Of a DNA stretch of 64,000 nt, positions 55,408 through 64,000 are shown in pieces. The DNA comes from Helianthus annuus (Eukaryota; Streptophyta; Magnoliopsida; Asterales; Asteraceae): NCBI RefSeq assembly GCF_002127325.2, contig NC_035438.2:144718708-144782707 (forward strand), given 5' to 3'. A program made the position numbers and the translations under genes. Numbering within the stretch: position 1 is the first letter of the stretch; each line of letters begins with the position of its first letter. The notes beneath the pieces were generated by a model. That model did no database searches and was not told where the DNA came from. It saw only the letters and a list, made by a program, of their open reading frames with translations.

Positions 55408-55685
55408 CACCGCACACACCACCACACTCACCATAACAGCACCATTCACCGCAGTATCAGCACTGGCCCCCCGACATCCCTTCGTACTCGGAGTTCTATG
55501 GCCAGTTCCAACAAATGCAGGTCAACCAGGAGCAGCAGCGGATTAATATAGAGCAGCTGCGAGTTGGCCAGGACCAGCTGAGGGCGAACCAGGAGTTCAT
55601 GCGCCAGGAGGTGTATGCGAGATTCTCGTACATATTTGGGGGGCTTCAGAACGCCTACCCAAATTACTTTGGCGATCCCCCATAG
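55408..55685 (+). pseudogene. A2 downstream ORF, 3' part
   Basis: After the second CACCG (55408-55412) the same codon phase continues. One TAA at 55434, then 82 codons to TAG 55683. The segment is Gln-rich with a probable coiled coil (QEQQRINIEQLRVGQDQLR) and ends near NYFGDPP. The A1 ORF also ends in a predicted coiled coil, so the C-terminal design is shared. With the first part the ancestral product would have been about 410 aa. Confidence 0.78.
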
Positions 55686-56119
55686 TTCCTATTCGGGAAC
55701 CCAGTCGGTTATGGAGGGGCAGGCCCATCTGGCACGAGAGGAGATGCGGGTGACGATGGCGAGGAGTAGCGGGAATTGTGAGTTGGTGGTTATCATATGT
55801 TAGTAGTTTATTTATCGGGTGTTCATTTTGGTTACTATTTCAAACACCCGCGGATATGTATCTTTATTTTTCAGACACTTTAGTTTATTTGTTTTGTCTA
55901 TGTTTGGATATTTAGTACTTCTATATTTATGTAAATTATGGTTTGTTTGAGTTTATATTGTCTATGCTTCTGTTTTGTTTGTTGTGCCTTGTTACATACT
56001 TGCAGATTTTGGCTAGCACGTCTTGGACTGGAGCACACCACGGAAGCAGCTTCGGAGACTCGTTTCATCTAAATCATCTTTAGGGGAGTGTTATTCTCCT
56101 TTTTCTCTATATTTCGGAT

Positions 56120-56161
56120 TTCGCATTTGGGACAATGCGAAGTTCAAGTGTGGGGAGGGGG
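56120..56161 (+). promoter_or_regulatory. Internal hairpin plus polypurine tract, A2
   Basis: Perfect 8-bp stem TTCGCATT/AATGCGAA, loop TGGGAC, then GTTCAAGTGTGGGGAGGGGG. Confidence 0.65.
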
Positions 56162-57404
56162 TTTAACATTTTGACTTTGACTTTGTTTGTCCTCTATAAA
56201 AAAATCAGTAAATTGTATATTTTTTTAGCAAATAAACCGGTTAGTTGTTTTTAGAAAGCTGCGGATATGATGAAAACCCGACAAGCCAAATAAATTTTGA
56301 AAAAGATAACTAGAAAACGTGACAAACAAAGAATGACTTGCATGTTAATTTTCACGCTTTTACCCATTCCTTCTGTATGTGAGCATATTTGAGCCTTGAA
56401 ATTGTTATATGTTTGTTCATTTCGGACTAGGAGTGAGCCGGATGTCACGTGTAGTTTAGAACTTGTCACTAGCATGCTTGTTAAGACCATAAACATGTGA
56501 AAATGTGTAGAAGTGATAGAGGCACTTAAAAAACCCCTTTGTTGTTAACCTTGTTCTTTGTGTTGTGTTTCCCTACACCCTACATTACCCCTTTAGGATT
56601 AACCATGTTGAGCCTTTCCCGTGTTTCCCTTTGTTTACCCAACCAAGTTCACCCACTTAGCCAAATTTAGCCTTTTTATTTTTTAAACCCTTTGTGTTAA
56701 AACTCGGTTAAATCATCGTTTAACTAGCATTTATTGTAGTTGGTGTTTATTGTACAAATCTATTAGATAATATATTTGAAAAAAAATAGAAAAATCAGAA
56801 AATTAAACACCCTAAAATAGGGTGAAGTCGACAAAATTCGAGCAATTTTAAATGCTAAAATGATGAAATCTCGTTGATGAGCTCGATATCGTAAAAGTCG
56901 CCTTGTTAAGGCGTTAGTATGCATAGTTTTTTTGTATTACGCTAGTTAACCGCTACTACTGAGTTTTAACCATTTCGTCACTTTAAAATTCCCATTCCAT
57001 ACCCTTCACCCAAGCCTAACATTACAACCCGTAAAGACCTCTTGATTTGCACTTTTTCGCATGTTAGTTGGTGGAGATGAGATCTTGTGATAAGCTTATG
57101 AAATCACATGTTTCATTCTCGAGGCATTGAGTGTTTACACATACACATTTTATGTATGTTCCACAAAAATAAAACCGAGTGTGTGCGAACATTGTGAGGT
57201 GTGTGAAGATTAGCGTGCTAAGTCAATCGAAGTGAAATCACGTCTTTTTGGTTATCTATACATATATTTGAATGTGCTTGTTTGGTTTGAATCACTTGAT
57301 GTTGCGTTTCGAAAAACCGACTAACCGTTTGTAGTTGTATTAGTAGATGGTTTGTAAATTCTCGTTCTTGTTAGATCCTAGCTTTTATTACATTTTAGTT
57401 TTAG

Positions 57405-57443
57405 CTTGCTTGAGGACAAGCAAGGTTCAAGTGTGGGGAGGTT
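57405..57443 (+). promoter_or_regulatory. Terminal hairpin plus polypurine tract, A2
   Basis: Perfect 8-bp stem CTTGCTTG/CAAGCAAG, loop AGGA, then GTTCAAGTGTGGGGAGGTT up to the TG of the LTR. Confidence 0.8.
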
Positions 57444-57755
57444 TGATATTCACCAAATTATACATACTTTATTCCACCGTTTTACCCCTATTTTATGCGT
57501 TTTCGGCCGTAAAACCGTTAATCGGATACTTAATCAGCTATACTTTTGTTTACAGGCCTAAAACAGCATGCCAAACAAGATGATAGTTAAAACGAGGACT
57601 TTCCGGACGAAACGACAAAGCTGCGAACATTCTGTAAAGATTTTGACCTGGGCGTTTGGCACGGTCGTGCAATGAGTGGAACGACCGTGCGGTTCCGACG
57701 ACAAAGCCTATCTCAGCGATGAACGGCAGTGTAATCCGGAGTGCAACAAGATCTC
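57444..57755 (+). mobile_element. A2 3' LTR, first 312 bp
   Basis: Matches 29499-29818 closely, including the palindrome pair. It stops at AAGATCTC where the T5 element begins. Confidence 0.9.
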
Positions 57756-58326
57756 TGTAACACCCCGTGTTTTCGAATGTCAAAGTCAAAGTCAAAGTCC
57801 AAGTCAACTTTGATTTCCTTGACTATTAATGTTCTTTTTATTTTTGTATTATGTGGAGTAAGTGTTGTATAAATGAAATGATCGAATGTTTAATCAATGC
57901 GACCGAATTACGACTGTGAATAGTAGGTAGTAACAATGTGATAAAGTTAATCAATCAGTAATCAAGCTAATTGATCAATCAATCAAACTCGAGACTCGAA
58001 TTATGCGAATTTTGGTATTGTTATACGTGTGTGTGCCTTATGTGTTACTTGTGCATGTTTACTTATATGTTTGGTGTGGTATTCAAGCGAATCAATCGAA
58101 AATCAAATCGAAACTCGAAAAGCAATCGAACTCAATCGAAACCGACATCGAAACGTGAAATGTAGATGCTTGTATGTAGATATAGTGGTTGGGATTAAAA
58201 GTAATTTGACTAGGAACTCTATCGTATTCGTATCATCGTCCCTCGAAATCTAAACGTCGAAAAATCGTCGCAAAATACTCGAAGTGTAACGCGGATCGAA
58301 CAGGAGGCACCCTGATCGAACAGGCC

Positions 58327-58426
58327 AGCCGATCGGCTAGCATCTTGCCAGCCGATCGAGCAGCCCACTCGATCGGAGCTCCTGGCCGTTCGGCTGCCAC
58401 TTTCCTCTTTTGGAAGCCTATAAATA
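58327..58426 (+). promoter_or_regulatory. T5 LTR promoter: CGATCG palindromes and TATA box
   Basis: AGCCGATCGGCT (perfect, 58327-58338), then GCCGATCGAGC, then CTCGATCGGAG, and TATAAATA at 58419-58426. Same layout as the A1 and A2 LTR promoters with a third palindrome. Confidence 0.7.
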
Positions 58427-59089
58427 GGGCTGTCCTGGTCTTCATTTCCACTTTTGGAAAGTTCTGACCGGCCAGCTCCTATTCTTCACCTTTTCTCAGA
58501 TTTCTCTCAATCCCGGTAAGTTTTCACTCTAAATCTTGTACGTTTTTTATCATTACTTGATTCTACACCTTTCTATCTTTCAAAACTTGAATTCTAACCG
58601 TGAAATCACCAAGATCTAGGTGTTCTTGGGTGATGTCATCATGGTGTTCTTGAAGAACATCATGTTTTGGCCTCATTCAACTATGAATGGCTTAGATCTA
58701 ACCGATTTCCACATAAACAAGCTAAGATCTATCAAAGATCTAAACATCCACAAGTTGTGAAGGATTGGAAGGAGGAAATCCCAACTTTCTTTCAACTCTT
58801 TCACACTCAATGCCTTCAAACTGGTAGAAACGGAGCCTGAGCCAACCCACCGATCATTCCAATGGTTGGATGGTTCAAGATTCGGGTTCTATCTACGAGA
58901 TTCACCGACAATGGGTTAAACTCTAAGCCGACGTTCCGAACCGCTCAACAGACGGATTTGGGTGATTCCTGTCCGAGCCAGAGAGACGAGTAAGAACAAA
59001 GGAATCATAGTTCAACCTGTTATCAAACTACCTCGATATAATGACATGTAACCAAACAGGCAAGTGTTAGATGAAAGGCCGACCAGGTC

Positions 59090-59690
59090 AGACTTGCTGG
59101 CCAAACGGCTAGGCTGTTCGAACAGCCCAGCCGATCGGACATGCCAGCCGATCGACTGGGCCAGCCGATCGGCTAGCACATGGTCCCACACTTTAAAATT
59201 TCATGAAGCATAGTATCGAGGAAAGGATGTTCGATCGAACTGCGTTTGGTAAACATTACTCTTCGGATCATGAGATACTACTCTTCAACACTTAACCGTT
59301 TTCCAACTCGTTCGTAGTAGGGAATGCCAACCGATCGAACAGACTGTTCGATCGAGTGACATTCAGTTGAGGACTAATTCTGAAGCTCCTAGCCGATCGA
59401 GTGAGCTAGCCGATCGAGTGAGCTAGCCGATCGAACGAACCGTTCGATCGACCGACTTGAAAGGTAGGAACACTTTAGTGTTCTCAAATGCTGCAACGAA
59501 AACTTCAAAAGTTCAAATCCCCAAACACAAACACACCAGAGGAAGAAACAATCCACATGAATGGCCCAGCCGATCGAGCCTACCGGCCGATCGAACAGGA
59601 CTGTCCAAACGGACCTACCAGCCGATCGAACAGCCTGCTCGATCGAACCTGCCGTTCGATCGACCAGCCTATTCGATCCACTTTCACTTG
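59090..59690. repeat. CGATCG palindrome array in T5 LTR
   Basis: Recurring CAGCCGATCGA, TTCGATCGA and AGCCGATCGGCTAG words, often paired with a 5-12 base linker (for example GCCGATCGAGTGAGCTA twice in tandem near 59393-59427). Confidence 0.85.
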
Positions 59691-60662
59691 TTTATATTTT
59701 CCGCGTTACTTATCGTTATGCTATCGAACTATTCAGGCTAATCATACACTCAGTGCTCCCTTCAATCCATAACCAATCACTGTGAGTATACTCGATCCCT
59801 TTTTGCTTTTAGCACTTTTGGGTGTTACATACGTTATCTATCAAATCACAATCAAACACAAACTATTTGAACGCTGACCAATTGCATGTGCTACCTGACT
59901 AAATGAATGCTGTTTATTATGTTTACACGTGGAGTGCTATCTACCTGCCTTAGCAACATAGTACTATAGTTTGGACTCAGCACCCGTTCACACAGGGGTT
60001 GTTAAGGACAATTACTTGCATGGATTACGGTGGTAATCATGTATTGCGAACCGTCTCGGACGGTCAACCCACAGTCATTGGTATCGATGGTCCCATGTCG
60101 ATAATTAACATGCTTCGTTTTCCTCTGTGTACGTGCCTGGTTATGCGTAAACTATTCGAACTCTATATGCTATTATCAAACTTGTGTGCTCACATTTACA
60201 TTATATGTATTGACTTTATTTTAACGTATGTGACAGGTGTTTAAGGTGTTAGCTTGCTAGGAAAGCGAGGCAATAATAAAGCTTTAGAGTCCAACAAATA
60301 GTTGTAGGTAGTGGTCTACCTAGGGGTCTCTAAAAGCAAATAAATAACTGCCATGGAGCCGTTGGAGTTGTCTGATCAGGAGACTATGGCATTAGTTGTC
60401 TGTAGATCTTGTCCAGACGAGTCTTAATGACTCTAAAACAGTACTTTATTCATTTGGTTTGTAATAATTAAATCTGAGTTGTCGGAACGGAATTACTTGC
60501 CTAGTTGCTTTCTATGATAACTTGTTTATTTATTTGGGATACGGTATGGGACGTATCATTTAACTGAATTTGTAATAATAGTTGTTGTGGAAACTTCTGG
60601 ACAATCTGTTTCGCTCAGTGCCGCGCCCAGATGATTCAGCCATCGGTTGGGGTTTGACAGAT

Positions 60663-60675
60663 TGGTATCAGAGCC
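60663..60675 (+). promoter_or_regulatory. T5 primer binding site (tRNA-Met type)
   Basis: TGGTATCAGAGCC three bases after the LTR end. Confidence 0.9.
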
Positions 60676-61763
60676 ATAACTATAGGGAATTAGGTTAGAC
60701 ACGACCTAGTCCGGGTCGCTGTCTTAGAGGCCTAGACTATAGTTAGGAACCGACAGACCTAGTTTATGTGCCTATTCTGCAATTCTTCACTATCACTGCA
60801 CTCGAATTTCCAATTAAAGTCCAGTGATTTGGTTGGGAATAGATGTGAAAGCCGCAGACTCCTGACCAAACTGCCTGACTTATGCTGATTTTATTCGTTT
60901 ATTCATGCTTATCATAATAATTTCGATTTCATATGAGGAGATTATGCCAAATCAGGAGTGAAATCCATATTTTGATGAAATATCTCCTTGAATTTTCTTA
61001 AAACAAGGAAGAAATTGCTAAGCCAAGGGGTGAAACCCTAACCTTGGCAGTTTGTTCTGGATTTTATTTATCTCACCGAGGTCTCGACGGACTCCAACGA
61101 CCTGAACTCACGAGTAAGATCCAGGGAACGCGTGTGGAATGCCCAGGAGTCGAGGCAGAAACACGACCTCTAGAGTCGAAAGCGATGACAAGTCCACTGT
61201 GAATAGTCGAGTTGCCTAGGGTAGCCGATGTCTAGTAGCCGCAGACAATCTATCTCTCAATTTTATGTGTTTCGAATTTGACAAGTCATCGAGTACACTC
61301 GTTGATTTTGTGTGTTTTGTGTACTTTGCCTGTTTACGTGTTTATACTTGTTGGTTATTATTCGATTTTGCTACCATTTCGATCAACACACACTACTCGC
61401 ATTCATTGTTCTATCTCCATTCGACACCCAGTTATCGCAAATCTAGACGATATCATGCTATGTTATGCTATACGACTAAGTTAGGCGAATACGATGCCAT
61501 TCCATAAGCTATACGAACGACACGCGAACTTTGAAGGATAGCTTTCTGTTTTCTGACTACCTCTGTGCTTAAATGCGTATGTGCCTTTCGTGACTATGTG
61601 CTTCTGTGCTCTACTTGCTTATGTGCTTCTGTGGTTATGTGGATTCTGTGCTTTTTACGTGATACGTGTTTCGACGTGATTCTAAGCTTTAGATAATAGT
61701 AGGCGTGTGAGGTGAGATTCGATTCTGTTGTGTTGAGTCTCGTGACGATGTCTGTTGCAGACC
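60676..61763 (+). other. T5 leader
   Basis: About 1.1 kb between primer site and gag. No coding sequence recognised; GTGCTT/CTGTG repeats at 61560-61660. ORFs at 61265 and 61278 look like chance. Confidence 0.6.
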
Positions 61764-64000
61764 ATGTCGTCATCCGGACACCGAACCCCACTTACTCGCC
61801 AAGAAAAGAGAGACCGACGCCTCACTGCTATCATCTCCAAAACCGTGGCAAAAGCTGTGAGTGAGGTGTATGAAAATGCTAGCAAGTTGTCGGAAGAATC
61901 TCGAGCCGAAATCCCTAAGGATGCAAGCAAGGCTGCTTTCAGCTTCAAGCAGTTCAAAGCATGCGGACCAAAAGAGTTCACTAGCGAGGATGGTCCTACA
62001 GCCATGTTTCACTGGTTCGACTCAGTCGAAGTCACTCTGCGGCAGAGCGGATGCCCCGAAAATCTCCGCACTCTGAATGCTACTGGCGTCTTCTAGTCCC
62101 GCGCTCTAGACTGCTGGACTGCTGAACGAAACAAGCGTGGGAATGATGCAGCTTACGCGCTGACATGGAAGGAACTAAAGGCAATCATGATCGACGAATT
62201 TTGCCCTCCCCATGAACGCCAAAAGCTGGAAGACGAATTCTGGGGAATCAAGTAGAAGGACGGAGACAACGCTGCTCTCACTGCTCGCTTCAAGCAGCTT
62301 AGTATCATATGTCCCGATCAAGTCAAGACCTCAGACCAAGCCATCAGGAAGTACATTCGAGCTCTACCTGACTGTGTAGCCGACTTTGTTCACGCCGCCA
62401 AACCAGCAACGATCAAAGAAACCTACCTACTCGCCGCTGAGATTAATGACAAGCGGGTAAAGTCTGGTTTCTGGGATAAGCAAACCAAGTCTCTGCACCA
62501 AGCCACTGCAGCACCCACCGACTCATCTGCTCAATCCTCCAAGCCCTCAAGAAGGAAGAAGAAGAACAACAGCTCCAGCAACAAAAATTGTGCAGTGACA
62601 ACTACTGCTGCTCCTCTCCAAGCTGTACCAGCTCAACAGCAGCAACAGCACCAACGCTCAGCTCCAGTGATCAATGCACCGCCAGCAAAGCGTGCATACA
62701 CAGGCCCTCACCCACTCTGCCCGACATGCTCTTATCACCATCCAGTGGGTCTAGCTTGTCGTTTTTGCGCTCACTGCAACCTGTACGGTCATTTCACTGC
62801 GAACTGTCGCTACGGTCCCCGTCAAGCCCCAGTTTAAGCCACTGTCAACCAGGCTCTACTCCCTGCTCCTCAAGGCCAACAGGCAGCTCAAGCACCAGCA
62901 GCTAATGCCCGAGTCTGCTTTACATGTGGTGACCCTAACCACTTTGCAAACAGGTGCCCGAACAGGGTGGTTAAGCAAGAGCCCCAGCAGCCACAACAAC
63001 AACAGCAGCCTCAGCAACAGCAGCAAGCAGCCCATGCCCGAACCTTCAACATCAATGCCCGTCAGGCTCAGGCGGATAACAACGTGGTTAATGGTACGTT
63101 CCTTGTGAATGGTATTTATGCATCATGTTTGTTCGATACTGGAGCCGATAACTGCTTTGTGTCGTTTGAATTCGAGAAGCTCCTTAGTCGTAAGCGCTCT
63201 CATCTGTCCTCGTCATTCGAAGTTGAAGTCGCTACGGGAAGAACTCTTGCCGTTAATTCAGTACTCCGTGATTGTACTCTCGAACTCAACAATCACATAT
63301 TCCCAATCGACCTTATTCCAATGCAACTCGGAAGCTTTGACGTCATAATAGGCATGGACTTTCTTCGTGAAAACCATGCTGAAGTTGTGTGCTTCGAAAA
63401 GATGATTCGATTCTCGCTCGCGAATGGTGATCTATTGTGTGTATACGGTGAAACAGCATCGAAGGGTCTCAAGCTTATGACGTGTATTCAAGCCAACAAG
63501 TATCTCCGCCAGGAATACCGAGCTTTCTTGGCCAACATCGTAGTAGCGGAGAAGGGAAAGAAAAAGAAGGTTGAAGTTGAAGACGTTCCAGTGGTTCGTG
63601 AATTTCCTCAGGTATTCCCTGACGATCTTCCCGGACTACCACCAAGTCGTGATATCGACTTCCGCATCGACCTCATTCCTGGAGCTAACCCCATAGCTAA
63701 AGCCCCTTATCGACTCGCTCCATCCGAAATGCAGGAACTCTCGAACCAACTCCAGGAATTACTCGAAAAAGGCTTTATTCGCCCAAGCACCTCTCCTTGG
63801 GGCGCGCCAGTCCTTTTCGTCAAAAAGAAGGACGGATCGTTCCGGATGTGCATCGACTATCGGGAGTTGAATAAGCTAACCATTAAGAACCGATACCCTT
63901 TGCCTCAAATCGACGACTTATTTGATCAGTTACAAGGTGCATCATGCTTCTCTAAGATCGATCTACGTTCAGGATATCATCAGCTACGGATTCAAGAGGA
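61764..64000 (+). pseudogene. gag-pol: T5 gag-pol (Tekay-like chromovirus), runs off window
   Basis: One reading frame from ATG 61764 to the window end, broken only by three in-frame stops: TAG 62094, TAG 62253, TAA 62835. Gag has the typical retrotransposon domain (GPKEFTSEDGPTAMFHWFDS, then a broken C-terminal half), a Ser/Lys- and Gln-rich linker, and two CCHC knuckles ([28 protein letters not shown]). The protease has [10 protein letters not shown] (DTG near 63134) and IIGMDF. RT begins with [11 protein letters not shown] and contains [20 protein letters not shown] and [19 protein letters not shown], typical of Tekay/Del chromoviruses; the YxDD box, RNase H, integrase and chromodomain lie beyond 64000. 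The frame is intact otherwise, so the copy is fairly young. At least two of the stops look like a single C-to-T change of a Gln codon. Confidence 0.92.

Larger units (their letters stand above)
55686..57443 (+). other. A2 3' UTR
   Basis: Non-coding. Internal hairpin-polypurine module at 56120-56161, AT-rich middle with CCC/AAA-rich stretches as in the A1 3' UTR, terminal module at 57405-57443. ORFs at 56251 (minus) and 57347 are chance. Confidence 0.75.
57756..60659 (+). mobile_element. T5 element 5' LTR (2904 bp)
   Basis: TGTAACACCCCG to GGGGTTTGACA, then the primer site. It is studded with CGATCG palindromes (about 18 copies of the hexamer) in two clusters, 58300-58380 and 59090-59690, with TATAAATA at 58419. 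Inserted in the A2 3' LTR; the presumed 5-bp target ATCTC (57751-57755) cannot be checked because the right end lies outside. ORFs in it are artefacts of the repeats. Confidence 0.9.

Noticed and set aside
61682..62096. Minus-strand ORFs and the alternative start at 61755
   Set aside because: Minus ORFs overlap gag. For gag the ATG at 61764 was chosen; the codon at 61755 is TTG.
62588..63348. ORFs at 62588, 62905 and 63109
   Set aside because: Shadow frames of the T5 gag-pol reading frame.
57756..64000. Complete T5 element
   Set aside because: Only the left part is present; neither 3' LTR nor right TSD can be seen, so completeness cannot be claimed.

Overview
The window is plant nuclear DNA. 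The one host gene I recognise is an FD-type bZIP flowering regulator; nearly everything else is mobile DNA: Ty3/gypsy LTR elements, SINEs, LINE fragments, PIF/Harbinger, hAT and Helitron remnants. The retroelement repertoire (Athila-type elements with an extra ORF after pol, Tekay-like chromoviruses, LTRs rich in CpG palindromes) suggests a large repeat-rich dicot genome, perhaps Asteraceae; that family call is inference. There is an 892-base N gap at 501-1392.

Layout. 1-13681: an Athila-type element (A1) with decayed gag-pol, an intact downstream ORF (5219-6361) and 3' LTR 8245-9936. It is followed by a second, internally deleted member: a protease fragment fused to 3' UTR, then LTR 11989-13681. 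13759-15517: a SINE with 14-16 bp target-site duplications (TSDs), split by a CpG-rich solo LTR with its own 5-bp TSD. 16603-26365: the FD-like gene, three exons. Its introns (3.0 and 6.3 kb) hold a LINE fragment with TSD, three TTA-flanked PIF/Harbinger elements (one with an intact two-exon Myb-like ORF), two Helitron 3' ends, a foldback, an antisense SINE and an RTE LINE fragment. 28878-29294: a hAT-type MITE.

29499-57755: a second Athila-type element (A2) with 5' LTR, tRNA-Asp-type primer site, gag-less pol, downstream ORF, 3' UTR and a broken 3' LTR. Its downstream ORF is split by a 19.1-kb nested stack: a solo LTR (36273-55407) holds a second solo LTR of the same family (38770-54516), which holds a complete 12.8-kb element (41709-54472, called T4). 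T4 has about 99% identical LTRs but a dead interior. Every nesting level is supported by an exact 5-bp TSD. 57756-64000: the 5' part of a Tekay-like chromovirus (T5) inserted in the A2 3' LTR and running off the window.

Two signals stand out beyond the annotation. First, the LTR families share a layout of paired GC-rich palindromes upstream of a TATA box. The palindrome differs by family (CACGGGGCCGTG, GCACGGTCGTGC, AGCCGATCGGCT, CAGGCGG-C-CCGCCTG, TACGG-N-CCGTA, ACGCGG-G-CCGCGT). In A1 and A2 pairs recur before an internal TATA-like box upstream of the extra ORF. Second, both Athila-type families carry two copies of a hairpin plus polypurine module: stems differ in sequence but keep perfect pairing, and are followed by AAGTGTGGGG. 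One copy abuts the 3' LTR and one lies inside the 3' UTR. Both look like selected cis-elements of the retroelement life cycle.
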